From the NCBI RefSeq assembly GCF_028598745.1, contig NZ_JAQRFK010000018.1:1-56464 (forward strand): DNA of 56,464 nucleotides, given 5' to 3'. The DNA comes from Xenorhabdus sp. IM139775 (lineage in GTDB: Bacteria > Pseudomonadota > Gammaproteobacteria > Enterobacterales > Enterobacteriaceae). How positions within the stretch are numbered: the stretch's first letter is position 1; every line of letters begins with the position of its first letter. Shown piece after piece: positions 1 through 9,364 of this stretch. Under the pieces are notes generated by a model. It was not told the origin of the DNA and searched no databases. It worked only from the letters and a program-made list of their open reading frames with translations. The position numbers were made by a program, and so were the translations under genes.

Positions 1-3
1 ACG

Positions 4-2052
4 TTAAGGTTTTTCTGTTTTCACTGCTTTACCACGTAATAACTTCCTGACCCAAAAGCGATTTGGGTGTAAAGCCGCCAATGTCTCATCATCAAGCGGT
101 AGAGCTTCGCCAAAAATCTGGCTAGCCAATAATTCTGCGCTTAAAGGTGCAGAACATAACCCACGTGAACCTAACGCACCAAGGACAAATAAATTCGGGT
201 AACAAGGCGATTTTTCAATAATCTTATTCGTGTTTATCTGTAGGGATAAATCCGCATATTTATCCATAATCTCACTGAAAACAGGCACATTTCCGATCAT
301 TGGCATATGATCCCGAATGACGCAACGGATACCCTGACGGGATTTTTCTTCTGAAATATCAACTTGTTGTGGCCAATCAACATCAGGAAAACATTTTAAT
401 AAACGATCGCGGTTTTCTTGTTGTTCGGCAGAAGAATACAAAGTATCCAACTGATTGCGCTGATAACTGGCACCGATACAGTGATACTGATTGTCAGGAT
501 TGACGGGGGTCATGTAGCCATCGTAACACAGCACACTTTTTAACTGGCGCAGGTCATCTGTGGTTGGAATATGGCTAACTTGACCACGAACAGCAGTGAC
601 AGGGAGTTTTTGAGTTTGTTCAAATTGTGGCAGACAGTGGCCATTGGCAATAATGACCACGTTGTGATCCTTGCATTGCAGATTTTCTTTATGCTCCACT
701 AGCAACTGCCAACCGTTTTCACTTTGAATAAGCTTAGTCACTTTATGATTAAAATAAATCTTCATTCCCTGTTGTTCAGCCAGTTTAATCGCCGCTTGAG
801 TCAATTGTGCGGGATATAACCATCCTCCTTGTGGATAGTAAATGCCATCGTAATTTACATCTAACCCACTTACATGGCTTAATTGGCTGCGATCCATACC
901 AAGTGCAATTTCGTCCGGCCATGCTGTCCGCTGCATTTTGCCAATTTTATTTGCGCTTTTTTCATCGTAAGCTAACTGGCTGACGCCACACCATTGGTAG
1001 TCAAAAGGGACATTTTCGTCAATTAACTGATCGTACTGACGGCGGGCAAACGTAAATGCTGATGTGAAAAAGCGTTCTAATGGATCGTGATGACCATTCA
1101 GTAAGGGATAAAGTGCTCCTTGTTGATTGCCCGAAGCATTTTGGGCAGGTTGAGCATCCTGACAATATAGCGTGACCTTGGCGCCACGGCGCAATAGCGC
1201 CAGTGCGCTCAGTGCGCTGGCAATACCGCCGCCGATGATGGCAATATCATCGGCATGGGTAGCCGACTGACGGGAAAACCACGGTGTATCAGGCAAGGGA
1301 AGTGGATCACTTAATGGGGATAAGGTGCCCGTCAGCATCTCTCGTTTACGGCCAAATCCTTTAACCTTAGCGACATTAAAACCGGCTTTTTGCAATCCCC
1401 GGCGGACGATCCCGGCGGAGGTAAAGGTTGCAAACGTCCCTTCAGGACGACAAAATTTTGCTATTGCAGCGAACAACTGTTCACTCCACATTTGTGGATT
1501 TTTTGCTGGCGCAAAGCCATCCAAAAACCAGGCATCAACTTTCCCTGCCAAATTTGCATTGATCTTCGGTAATAGATCATTTACATCCCCAAACCAAAGA
1601 TCCAGCGTGATAGCGCCATTATCCAGCATTAATCTGTGGCAGCCAGCCAGCGGTAAGGGCCATTGTTGGCATAATTGTGTAGAAAACGCGTTAAGTTCCG
1701 GCCAACGTTGGTGTGCTGTTTTCAGGTCAGTCGGTTGTAATGGGTATTTTTCAAAACTGATGTAATGCAGCCGTTTTAATGTAGCTTCAGGATGTTGTTG
1801 TCTGAAATGAGTAAAATCTCGACAAAGTGTCAGGAAATTCAATCCAGTACCGAAGCCGGTTTCTGCAATTACGCACTCTGGGCGGGAATGGGTATGAAAA
1901 CGTTGAGGGAAATGGTTACCTTGCAAAAATACATACAATGTTTCTTCCAAGCCATCTTGATTTGAAAAATAAACATCATCAAACTGCGCTGAAATGGGGG
2001 TTCCTTGCTCATTCCAGCTTAGGGTTGCGTTGCTGATAGCACTGCTTTTCAC
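4..2052 (-). CDS. mnmC: Bifunctional tRNA mnm5U biosynthesis enzyme MnmC
   Basis: This is a 682-residue cytoplasmic enzyme for the last steps of the 5-methylaminomethyl(-2-thio)uridine modification at the wobble position of certain tRNAs. The N-terminal third is a SAM-dependent methyltransferase: [11 protein letters not shown] near residue 65 is the SAM loop and [15 protein letters not shown] near 175 is a family hallmark. The C-terminal part is a FAD-dependent oxidoreductase that removes the carboxymethyl group, with the dinucleotide motif IIGGGIAS near residue 275. Its length is close to the roughly 670 residues usual for the enteric protein. The start is GTG (2050-2052), which gives the family-typical N-terminus. 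It is divergent from fabB, the arrangement known from enterics. The stop codon lies 4 bases from the window edge, so the gene is complete. Confidence 0.97.
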   Translation of the reverse strand: MKSSAISNATLSWNEQGTPISAQFDDVYFSNQDGLEETLYVFLQGNHFPQRFHTHSRPECVIAETGFGTGLNFLTLCRDFTHFRQQHPEATLKRLHYISFEKYPLQPTDLKTAHQRWPELNAFSTQLCQQWPLPLAGCHRLMLDNGAITLDLWFGDVNDLLPKINANLAGKVDAWFLDGFAPAKNPQMWSEQLFAAIAKFCRPEGTFATFTSAGIVRRGLQKAGFNVAKVKGFGRKREMLTGTLSPLSDPLPLPDTPWFSRQSATHADDIAIIGGGIASALSALALLRRGAKVTLYCQDAQPAQNASGNQQGALYPLLNGHHDPLERFFTSAFTFARRQYDQLIDENVPFDYQWCGVSQLAYDEKSANKIGKMQRTAWPDEIALGMDRSQLSHVSGLDVNYDGIYYPQGGWLYPAQLTQAAIKLAEQQGMKIYFNHKVTKLIQSENGWQLLVEHKENLQCKDHNVVIIANGHCLPQFEQTQKLPVTAVRGQVSHIPTTDDLRQLKSVLCYDGYMTPVNPDNQYHCIGASYQRNQLDTLYSSAEQQENRDRLLKCFPDVDWPQQVDISEEKSRQGIRCVIRDHMPMIGNVPVFSEIMDKYADLSLQINTNKIIEKSPCYPNLFVLGALGSRGLCSAPLSAELLASQIFGEALPLDDETLAALHPNRFWVRKLLRGKAVKTEKP

Positions 2053-2168
2053 AATAATGCCTGTACTGTTGATAACAATAATAGCTGGATTTTAACGGTC
2101 TTCATGGGGTAGCACCACCCATGCCAAAGCGTCAAGTTGAGTTTAGATCAATCTTTCTTTGAATTTTT

Positions 2169-2186
2169 AACCTGATCGGACTTGTT
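2169..2186. promoter_or_regulatory. Candidate FadR site upstream of fabB
   Basis: AACCTGATCGGACTTGTT resembles the FadR operator (roughly AACTGGTCNGACCTGTT). It sits about 70 bp before the fabB start, immediately upstream of a FabR-like palindrome. In enterics FadR activates fabB, and the order FadR site then FabR site matches that known promoter. The match is by eye and imperfect. Confidence 0.65.
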
Positions 2187-2187
2187 C

Positions 2188-2205
2188 AGCGTACAAGTGT
2201 ACGCT
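2188..2205. promoter_or_regulatory. FabR-type operator upstream of fabB
   Basis: AGCGTACAAGTGTACGCT is a perfect 8-bp inverted repeat with a 2-bp centre. It matches the known FabR palindrome found before fabA and fabB in gamma-proteobacteria. FabR represses unsaturated fatty acid synthesis in response to the acyl-ACP/acyl-CoA pool. The site is 50 bp before the fabB start codon. Confidence 0.8.
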
Positions 2206-2255
2206 AAAGTGCGGGTGAAGAAATCCTGCTGGTAAACATATTGATGAGGTAAGTA

Positions 2256-3470
2256 ATGAAACGTGCAGTAATCACTGGTCTGGGTATTGTCTCCAGTATT
2301 GGTAATAACCAGAAAGAGGTGCTGGAATCTCTGAAAGAGGGCCGTTCCGGGATAACTTTCTCAGAAAAGTTTAAAGAGATGGGAATGCGCAGCCATGTCT
2401 GGGGCAATGTAAAGCTGGATACGACCGGTTTGATTGACCGCAAGGTACTACGTTTCATGAGTGACGCCTCTATTTATGCTTATCTGGCAATGGATGAGGC
2501 CATTAAAGATTCAGGCCTGTCCGATGAACAAGTTTCTAACCTGCGTACTGGTTTGGTGGTTGGTTCAGGCGGCGGCTCTCCTTATAACCAAGTTGCAGGT
2601 TCCGATGGTATGCGTGCCCGTGGCTTGCGTGGCGTAGGGCCTTATATGGTCACGCGTGCAATGGCTTCTGGCGTATCAGCGTGTTTAGCCACACCGTTTA
2701 AGATCAAGGGTGTGAACTACTCCATCAGTTCTGCGTGTTCAACTTCTGCACACTGTATCGGTCATGCCGTTGAATTAATCCAACTCGGTAAACAAGATGT
2801 TATTTTTGCCGGGGGGGGTGAAGAACTCAGTTGGGAAATGGCTTGTGAATTTGATGCAATGGGCGCACTTTCCACTAAATATAATGAAACACCAGAACAA
2901 GCCTCCCGTACTTATGATCAGAACCGCGATGGTTTTGTGATTGCCGGCGGCGGCGGTGTTGTTGTTGTTGAAGAATTAGAACACGCATTAGCCCGTGGTG
3001 CGCATATTTATGCTGAGATCATCGGTTATGGGGCAAATTCAGATGGCGCAGATATGGTCGCGCCTTCTGGGGAAGGCGCGGTGCGTTGTATGAAGATGGC
3101 ACTGGATGGTATTGAAGGTGGCGTCGATTACGTCAACACCCACGGAACGTCGACGCCAATTGGTGATTTGAAAGAGCTGGAAGCCATCAGGGAGGTTTTT
3201 GGTGACAATACGCCTGCTATTTCTGCCACTAAAGCGATGACCGGGCATTCATTGGGCGCAGCGGGTGCCCATGAAACCATCTACAGCTTACTGATGTTGG
3301 AGCATGGCATTATTGCACCAAGCATCAATATTGAAGATTTGGATGAAAAAGCACTGGGCATGGACATTATTACGGAACCCACCAAACGTGAGCTAAAAAC
3401 AGTGATGTCCAATAGCTTCGGGTTCGGTGGTACAAATGCCACGCTGGTGATGCGCAAGTATTCAAACTGA
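2256..3470 (+). CDS. fabB: Beta-ketoacyl-ACP synthase I
   Basis: FabB (404 residues) condenses malonyl-ACP with acyl-ACP in type II fatty acid synthesis and is needed to elongate unsaturated chains. The thiolase-fold catalytic triad is visible: the nucleophile in [10 protein letters not shown] near residue 163, the first His in NTHGTSTP near 298, and the second in GHSLGAAG near 333. The C-terminal [12 protein letters not shown] loop is intact. The start ATG follows GAGGTAAGT. FadR- and FabR-like sites lie just upstream, and a strong bidirectional terminator separates the gene from the convergent tctA. Nothing suggests transfer. Confidence 0.98.
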   Translation: MKRAVITGLGIVSSIGNNQKEVLESLKEGRSGITFSEKFKEMGMRSHVWGNVKLDTTGLIDRKVLRFMSDASIYAYLAMDEAIKDSGLSDEQVSNLRTGLVVGSGGGSPYNQVAGSDGMRARGLRGVGPYMVTRAMASGVSACLATPFKIKGVNYSISSACSTSAHCIGHAVELIQLGKQDVIFAGGGEELSWEMACEFDAMGALSTKYNETPEQASRTYDQNRDGFVIAGGGGVVVVEELEHALARGAHIYAEIIGYGANSDGADMVAPSGEGAVRCMKMALDGIEGGVDYVNTHGTSTPIGDLKELEAIREVFGDNTPAISATKAMTGHSLGAAGAHETIYSLLMLEHGIIAPSINIEDLDEKALGMDIITEPTKRELKTVMSNSFGFGGTNATLVMRKYSN

Positions 3471-3488
3471 TAGTCCGCAAGCGCAATG

Positions 3489-3521
3489 AAAGCCAATCCA
3501 CTGATGATGTGGATTGGCTTT
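3489..3521. terminator. Bidirectional terminator between fabB and tctA
   Basis: AAAGCCAATCCAC (3489-3501) pairs perfectly with GTGGATTGGCTTT (3509-3521) around a 7-base loop. It is A-rich on the left and T-rich on the right, so it can terminate fabB (plus) and tctA (minus), which converge here with 55 bp between stops. Confidence 0.9.
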
Positions 3522-3525
3522 TTAA

Positions 3526-5046
3526 TTAGGGCGTCATGGCTTTATTACGGTGTTTATTGCGATGTCTATTCATGATGCGCAGAATCGGTGGGATAACAAT
3601 CACCAGTATCGCCAGTACCAGCAAAACTTGGGTAATCGTACTACTCCACAGGATGCCAAAATTTCCATTGCTGATTGAGAGTGCCCGTCGTAGGTTTTGT
3701 TCCAGCATCCCGCCCAACACGAAACCTAAGATCAGTGGCGACATGGGAAAATTCATTTTTCGGAGTATGTAACCGAAAACGCCTAATCCCACCATCAACA
3801 TAAGATCAAACGTGGTACTGTGGATAGCATAGACGCCAACGGCAGAAACAATGGCGATGGCCGGAACCAGAAACCACATCGGAATATTCAGCATGCGGGT
3901 AAATAGCCCAATCATCGGGATATTCATGATCAGTAACAAAATATTGGCGATCAACAAAGCCGCAATCAGCCCCCAGACGATATCCGGCTGTTCTGTGAAC
4001 ATGGTGGGACCCGGCGTGATGTTGTAAAGCGTCAAAGCCCCCATCATCACGGCGGTTGTCCCTGAACCGGGTACACCGAGGGTCAACATGGGAATGAATG
4101 AACCACATGCTGATGCGTTATTCGCTGCCTCTGGCGCCGCGACCCCACGGATATCACCTTTGCCGAATGAATCACTGTTACCGCTGAGTCGTTTTTCTGT
4201 CATGTAGGTGATGGCGCTGGCGATTGTTGCGCCTGCACCCGGTAATATTCCGACAAAAAAACCAATCACTGAGGAGCGTAGGGTTGGCCCGACACACGTT
4301 GCCGCTTCTTTTCTGTTGAATAGCAGGCGTCCGGTTTTACTGATGGTTTTTTGTCCCATGGACGTGCTTTCCAGCATCAATAAAATTTCACTGACGGAAA
4401 ACAACCCGATAACGACCGCAATAAATTGAATACCATCGGAGAGATGTACGCTATCAAAGGTGAAACGATAAACGCCCGTATTGGCATCCACGCCGACGGT
4501 GGCTAAAGCCAAACCGATTAGGGCTGCCAATAGTGATTTTACCGGGTTTTGGCTCATCATGCTGCCAAGACAGGCAATGGCAAATACCATTAAGGCAAAG
4601 TACTCAGCAGGCCCAAATGCTAAAGACCATTGTGCCAGCAGTGGGGCAAATAAGATGATGCCAATGATAGCCAGAAGTGAACCACAAAACGAACTGACGG
4701 CAGAGATAGAGAGTGCAACCCCCGCGCGTCCCTGCTTTGCCATTGGGTGCCCGTCAAGGGTTGTCATGATAGCGGCCGCATCTCCCGGTACATTGAGCAA
4801 GATTGAAGAGATCCGCCCCCCATATTCGCAGCCAATATAGACGGTAGCCAACAAGATTAAAGCCGATTCAGCGGGTAATTTCAGGGCAAAAGCCAGTGGT
4901 AACAGGATCGCCACCCCATTGATAGGGCCGAGGCCGGGTAATAACCCAACAACCGTACCAATAAAGCAACCAATCAGTGCAATAAGCAAATTTTTCGGCA
5001 TTAATGCGACTTCAAAACCGTGGCTCAGATATAGCCAAGTATCCAT
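3526..5046 (-). CDS. tctA: Tripartite tricarboxylate transporter, large membrane subunit TctA
   Basis: This is the large permease subunit of a TTT-family solute transporter (citrate or other carboxylates), with about 11-12 hydrophobic segments throughout. The family signature GLLPGLGPINGVAILLP near residue 35 and the related PGAGATIASAI repeat near 265 are both present. The ATG at 5046 is preferred over the upstream in-frame start at 5091: AAGGAGAT precedes it at ideal spacing, and the resulting 506 residues match the family. It lies 10 bp after tctB in a tctC-tctB-tctA operon. The exact substrate cannot be read from sequence. Confidence 0.93.
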   Translation of the reverse strand: MDTWLYLSHGFEVALMPKNLLIALIGCFIGTVVGLLPGLGPINGVAILLPLAFALKLPAESALILLATVYIGCEYGGRISSILLNVPGDAAAIMTTLDGHPMAKQGRAGVALSISAVSSFCGSLLAIIGIILFAPLLAQWSLAFGPAEYFALMVFAIACLGSMMSQNPVKSLLAALIGLALATVGVDANTGVYRFTFDSVHLSDGIQFIAVVIGLFSVSEILLMLESTSMGQKTISKTGRLLFNRKEAATCVGPTLRSSVIGFFVGILPGAGATIASAITYMTEKRLSGNSDSFGKGDIRGVAAPEAANNASACGSFIPMLTLGVPGSGTTAVMMGALTLYNITPGPTMFTEQPDIVWGLIAALLIANILLLIMNIPMIGLFTRMLNIPMWFLVPAIAIVSAVGVYAIHSTTFDLMLMVGLGVFGYILRKMNFPMSPLILGFVLGGMLEQNLRRALSISNGNFGILWSSTITQVLLVLAILVIVIPPILRIMNRHRNKHRNKAMTP

Positions 5047-5056
5047 TATTATCTCC

Positions 5057-5488
5057 TTAGCTGAGCCAACTGCCGATGGGCAGAGTGACATCTAACAGAC
5101 GATCAAAAGCAAAAAAGAGTGAAATCCCCAGAAATACACCGGAAATCACTGCTGCAAGGAGCGTGGCGTTAAAGAGTCGTGCCACACAAATTGTCAATAA
5201 TGTGGTGGCGAGCGGAAAACCCAACCACTCAAATACCCCCGCATAAATGGCGAGTGAGATAACCAACAAGGCCAAGCGAAGTAATACGTGTGGTGCCGGC
5301 CAGTGGATGGGGTCTGGTTTTTTAACCAGCAACAGTAAAGCGCAAAGTGCCATGAGCGAAAGAATCGTGATGGGAAATGGGCGAGGGCCCAAGGGTTCAT
5401 AGTTATATTCGCTATGAATTCCCCATCCAATCATCAACCCAATGCCACATAGCACCAGCCATACAGACGCAAAGATGCGATCGCTCAT
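5057..5488 (-). CDS. tctB: Tripartite tricarboxylate transporter, small membrane subunit TctB
   Basis: This 143-residue protein has four predicted hydrophobic segments, the size and topology of TctB, the small inner-membrane subunit that pairs with TctA. It has little recognisable sequence motif, so identification rests on topology, length and position between tctC and tctA. The spacing is 13 bp after tctC and 10 bp before tctA, indicating one transcript. A G-rich ribosome site precedes the ATG at 5488. Confidence 0.85.
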   Translation of the reverse strand: MSDRIFASVWLVLCGIGLMIGWGIHSEYNYEPLGPRPFPITILSLMALCALLLLVKKPDPIHWPAPHVLLRLALLVISLAIYAGVFEWLGFPLATTLLTICVARLFNATLLAAVISGVFLGISLFFAFDRLLDVTLPIGSWLS

Positions 5489-5501
5489 GATGCCACCCCC
5501 G

Positions 5502-6476
5502 TTATTTTGCTAAACCAAAGGATTTGGCCATTTCATGGTATTGAATAACCTGTTTTTTGACATAGCTATCCAGTTCTTTCCCCGTCAGATTGAATTCAAA
5601 TAACCCACGTAGCTCACGTTGTTTTTTGAATTCAGCAGATTGTTGGAGTCTTTGAAAAGTCTCTATCCACCACTGGTATTGTTCATCAGAAACTTTCGGG
5701 CCCATATAAAAGCCACGCATGACCGGCCAGACAAGGTCATAACCCTGTTCTTTTGCCGTTGGAATATTTGCCAGCTCCCCCCCCAATCGTTTATCGGCAT
5801 AAACAGCCAGTATGCGGATCTTATCGCCATGGAGGTAAGGTAAAGTTTCACTCAGATCACCGGAGACGACTTGAATATGATTGCCCAACAACGCCGTGAT
5901 AGGCTCACCGCCACCTTCGAACGCGACATAGCGCATCTTGCGGGGGTCAATACCGGCTTCTTTAGCCAGTAATGCGGTTTTCATCCAGTCTTGGCTACCG
6001 ATGGAGGCACCTGCACCAAATACAATACTTTCGGGGGATTTTTTAAAAGCCGCCATCAAATCTGTCAGGGTTTTGTAAGGGGAGTCATGGTGCACCGCAA
6101 TCATGCCGTAGTCAGTGCCAACACTGGCCAGCCAGCGCACCTCATTGACGTTGTAACGACCAAATTTGCCTTGGGCAAGATTCAATAGCGAGCCACCCGA
6201 GAAGGCTACGATAGTGCCGGGTTCAGCGGGTCTCTGGGCAACGATGGCATTATAAGCAACCGCACCGACACCACCGGGCATAAATGTCACCCGCATGGGA
6301 GAGTCTATGGTTTGGGTTTCCAAGAGTGAGATTTGGACGAGTTTACAAGTTAAATCAAAGCCTCCACCGGGTTTGGCCGGCGCAATACATTCGGTTCTAT
6401 CGGGGGCTGCGGTGGCAAAAGCACTGGTACAAACAAGCAGGCTTGCAGCGGTTAATAAGGTTTTGAATATTTTCAC
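5502..6476 (-). CDS. tctC: Tripartite tricarboxylate transporter, periplasmic binding protein TctC
   Basis: This is a 324-residue periplasmic solute-binding protein of the Bug/TctC family. It has a cleavable signal peptide (KTLLTAASLLVCTSAFATA, cleavage near residue 23). The fold markers CIAPAKPGGGFDLTCKL near 30-45 and the FMPGGVGAVAYN segment near 85 are those that wrap the carboxylate ligand. The start is GTG (6474-6476), preceded by GAGGAAT. It is the first gene of tctCBA, divergent from the tctD regulator, which is the usual arrangement. The ligand is probably citrate or a related carboxylate by family precedent only. Confidence 0.92.
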   Translation of the reverse strand: MKIFKTLLTAASLLVCTSAFATAAPDRTECIAPAKPGGGFDLTCKLVQISLLETQTIDSPMRVTFMPGGVGAVAYNAIVAQRPAEPGTIVAFSGGSLLNLAQGKFGRYNVNEVRWLASVGTDYGMIAVHHDSPYKTLTDLMAAFKKSPESIVFGAGASIGSQDWMKTALLAKEAGIDPRKMRYVAFEGGGEPITALLGNHIQVVSGDLSETLPYLHGDKIRILAVYADKRLGGELANIPTAKEQGYDLVWPVMRGFYMGPKVSDEQYQWWIETFQRLQQSAEFKKQRELRGLFEFNLTGKELDSYVKKQVIQYHEMAKSFGLAK

Positions 6477-6544
6477 TTTTATTCCTCACATAACGCCAAT
6501 ATAAAGAGATGAACGCCAAATTTCCGGCACAGGGTTATTTATAT

Positions 6545-6575
6545 AATTGAAACCTTTCAATTACCTTTCATTAAC
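6545..6575. promoter_or_regulatory. Candidate TctD-binding repeats in the tctC-tctD intergenic region
   Basis: Two head-to-tail 11-mers, CTTTCAATTAC (6554-6564) and CTTTCATTAAC (6565-6575), match at 9 of 11 positions. Their one-helical-turn spacing is typical of OmpR/PhoB-type response-regulator sites. They overlap the palindrome AATTGAAACCTTTCAATT (6545-6562). The site is about 70 bp upstream of tctC, consistent with TctD activation of the transporter. The link to TctD is an inference. Confidence 0.45.
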
Positions 6576-6760
6576 AATAAAATTCGTATGGATGTGACCT
6601 TAGTCGCTTAATTTGTGCGGTGTTTCCCTTTTTTGTGTTAATTATTTGTTTGAATTTGTGTTTTTTGTTAACCCGTCTGCAATTGCTGAATCTTCATATT
6701 GCAATTGTGTAATATCTCCGCTTTATTTCTTTGGCTAATTTTTAACGATAGGTATTATTC

Positions 6761-7429
6761 ATGCGTCTCTTATTGGTTGAGGATCATCCTGATTTATTAC
6801 ATTGGTTACAAAAAGCATTGAATAATTCCGGATTTGTGGTTGATTTGGCTGAAGATGGTGTTGTGGCCGATCAGCTATTGCAGACGGAAAATTATGCTTT
6901 ATTGATTCTGGATGTTGCCTTACCCAGACTGGATGGCCTGTCTCTGTTATCACGGTTGCGTAAGCGTGGTCAAAACTTACCGGTATTGTTATTGACCGCC
7001 AAAACAGAGGTGACGGATCGTGTCAGGGGGTTGAATTCTGGTGCGGATGATTACTTGACCAAGCCTTTTGATTTTCAGGAACTGGAAGCCCGTATTCGTG
7101 CGTTGTTACGTCGTAGTACCGCGATACCGCAAGAGACACAGAAATTCGGTTCATTATCTTATGAAGATGAAGGGTATTTCCTCTTAAACCACGTACCACT
7201 GGCACTGACGCCCAGAGAATTGTCGGTCTTAACGACACTTTTTCACCGTCGGGGGCGTCCGGTTTCTAAACAGCAACTGTTTGAGCAGGTGTTTTCTTTA
7301 GCGGATGAAGCAAACCCGCAAAGTATCGAACTGTATGTGCATCGATTGCGGAAAAAATTACTCAACAGTGATGTCGGGATCAAAACATTGCGCGGGTTGG
7401 GCTATCGGCTGGAGCTGTTGGTGTCATGA
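6761..7429 (+). CDS. tctD: Response regulator TctD (OmpR/PhoB family)
   Basis: This 222-residue response regulator has an N-terminal receiver domain with the acidic pocket VEDH near residue 7, the phosphoacceptor Asp51 (LLILDVALP) and the Lys in LTKPFDF near 101. The C-terminal winged-helix DNA-binding domain (LTPRELSVL near 150, and HRLRKKL...IKTLRGLGYRL) is of the OmpR class. It is divergent from tctC and overlaps tctE by 4 bp (ATGA), so the pair is translationally coupled. It presumably activates tctCBA when its cognate carboxylate is sensed. Confidence 0.93.
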   Translation: MRLLLVEDHPDLLHWLQKALNNSGFVVDLAEDGVVADQLLQTENYALLILDVALPRLDGLSLLSRLRKRGQNLPVLLLTAKTEVTDRVRGLNSGADDYLTKPFDFQELEARIRALLRRSTAIPQETQKFGSLSYEDEGYFLLNHVPLALTPRELSVLTTLFHRRGRPVSKQQLFEQVFSLADEANPQSIELYVHRLRKKLLNSDVGIKTLRGLGYRLELLVS

Positions 7430-8859
7430 CGTATTTGAAAATACCGCGGTCGTTATTCCATCAACTGCTGTTGTTTTTTGGCGTACCGCTATTGCTGCTG
7501 GGCTGCGCTTCTGTCTATAGCCAGTATGTCAGTGTGAGAAATACTGCCATGTTGGCTTATGACAGGACACTGCTGGCCTCGGCAAGAACCGTCGCTGAAC
7601 GTCTGATTGTGCGGGATCAAAACTTGGTCGTTGATGTCCCTTATGTTGTTCTGGACAGCTTTGAACGCAATACGAATGATCGCTTGTACTATCAAGTTAT
7701 CTCACCGGAAGGAAAGACGATTTCTGGCTATGATGACCTTCCCCGGATACCGCCGCCTATCCAGCGTTCTTCTTTATATACCGCCTTGGCCTATTTTTAC
7801 GATGCTGAATATCAGGGGCAACCGATACGTGTGGTGGGATTGTATCAGCCCATCAATGAAGGGGGCATCATGGGGATGGCATTAATCTTGGTGGCAGAAA
7901 CCGTGATGTCCCGTCAATATATGGCTCACCAATTACTGCTTTCGTCCCTGATCAATCAAGGCGCTGTTGTCTTATTGACCTTACTGCTCGCTTATATTTT
8001 GCTCAAATTACTGCTTAAGCCATTGCGAAAACTGTCAGGCATCATGATCCGCCGTGCGGCTAATGATCTGACACCCTTGCCAGATATTTTACCGTGGTCT
8101 GAACTTTCATCATTGCTTCAGGTACTTAACCGCTATATCGAACGGTTACAATTAATGGTTGAACGTCAAGGGCGGTTCAGCGCCGACGCGTCCCATCAAC
8201 TCAGGACACCGTTGGCTGTCCTGAAAACTCAGGTTGCAGTCGCCCGTACTGAACAAAATCCAGACCAGAGAGGCAGCACACTGGCGGCGATTGATAAAAG
8301 TGTGGATAACATGATTTCACTGACTGATCGATTATTGCAGTTTTCACAGCTTAAGGTGCATAAAAAAGAGGCAATACAGAATTATCAACCCGTCAATATG
8401 GTGGAATTATTGCAACAAGCCTGTTTTTCCCGCTTACAGCAAGCAGAAAGTAAAAATATTGATTTAGGCTATGAAGGGGAAGACGCCTTGTGGATCAAAG
8501 GCGATCCGCTATTGTTAGCCGAAATGTGCGCCAATCTGCTGGATAACGCCATCAAATATACCCCGCAAATGGGCGTGGTCACGGGAAGGGTGTCTATCAT
8601 GCCGGATAAAAAACAGGGCTGCCTTGAGATTGAGGATTCAGGGCCGGGGATTGCCCAAGAAGATATTCATCAATCGCTCATGGCGTTTAACCGATTGGAT
8701 AATGTTGCCGGGCTGGAGGGGGCGGGGTTAGGGCTGACCATTGTTAAAGAGGTCAGCCTGTATCATGGTGCTACTCTCCAGCTTTTGCCCGGCGAACTAT
8801 TAGGAGGATTGCTCGTTCGAATTATATTCCGGCTTTCTGCGAGTCAGCGGAATACGTAA
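7426..8859 (+). CDS. tctE: Sensor histidine kinase TctE
   Basis: This is a 477-residue inner-membrane sensor kinase. There are two transmembrane segments (about residues 13-33 and 175-195) flanking a periplasmic domain of about 140 residues, the TctE-type sensor. The H-box FSADASHQLRTPL has the phospho-acceptor His near 257. The ATPase has N-box NLLDNAIKYTP, G1 DSGPGIA and G2 GAGLGLTIV. The start ATG overlaps the tctD stop. The 3' end overlaps the convergent EamA remnant by 60 bp, suggesting the deletion or rearrangement that damaged the permease also reshaped this boundary. Confidence 0.93.
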   Translation: MTYLKIPRSLFHQLLLFFGVPLLLLGCASVYSQYVSVRNTAMLAYDRTLLASARTVAERLIVRDQNLVVDVPYVVLDSFERNTNDRLYYQVISPEGKTISGYDDLPRIPPPIQRSSLYTALAYFYDAEYQGQPIRVVGLYQPINEGGIMGMALILVAETVMSRQYMAHQLLLSSLINQGAVVLLTLLLAYILLKLLLKPLRKLSGIMIRRAANDLTPLPDILPWSELSSLLQVLNRYIERLQLMVERQGRFSADASHQLRTPLAVLKTQVAVARTEQNPDQRGSTLAAIDKSVDNMISLTDRLLQFSQLKVHKKEAIQNYQPVNMVELLQQACFSRLQQAESKNIDLGYEGEDALWIKGDPLLLAEMCANLLDNAIKYTPQMGVVTGRVSIMPDKKQGCLEIEDSGPGIAQEDIHQSLMAFNRLDNVAGLEGAGLGLTIVKEVSLYHGATLQLLPGELLGGLLVRIIFRLSASQRNT

Positions 8860-9141
8860 TTGTTGAGCGAGTATTACGCCGAACAGCACAATACTCCCGC
8901 CAATTAAGTGATAACTGTGCATCTTTTCATGAAGCGCCACGATAGCAATGATGGCCGTAAAGACAGGCGCCAGATTCATAAAAATAGCCGTCATATTGGC
9001 ACCAATGCGCACGACACCTTGTATCCACAAATAGGGCGCAATGATGGAGGCGGGTTCGATAAGGGTGGCAGCCGCTTTGCTGACAACGGCATTGATTGAC
9101 CAGATCAGCACCGCGACGAGGGGAAACAATAAGTTCTTCAT
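8800..9141 (-). pseudogene. EamA/DMT-family permease with internal deletion
   Basis: The 113-codon frame begins with a typical first helix of a drug/metabolite transporter (FPLVAVLIWSINAVVSK). After residue about 33 it jumps straight to the last two helices (ANMTAIFMNLAPVFTAIIAI and HLIGGSIVLFGVILAQQ). Full-length relatives have about 300 residues and ten helices, so roughly 190 residues from the middle are missing without a frameshift. The protein cannot be a normal transporter. It converges on tctE and overlaps its 3' end. I call it a decayed gene and do not propose a substrate. Confidence 0.75.
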
Positions 9142-9364
9142 TGAGCCAGATTATTTATATCAGTGTATCGTGCATTGAGTTTAGCAAATACCTTATCCAA
9201 CAATCTTGTCTTATTCGCTTTAATGGCCTCTTCAATACGAGATGTTGTTTTTTTATGGTGGATTTTTTTGAACGGAAGATTGAAAAGATCAAGGCATATA
9301 GGTTTTATGCGGATAAAGTGGCAGAATAGCGGGTCACGCCCATTTAAGCCATTGGATGAGAAAA

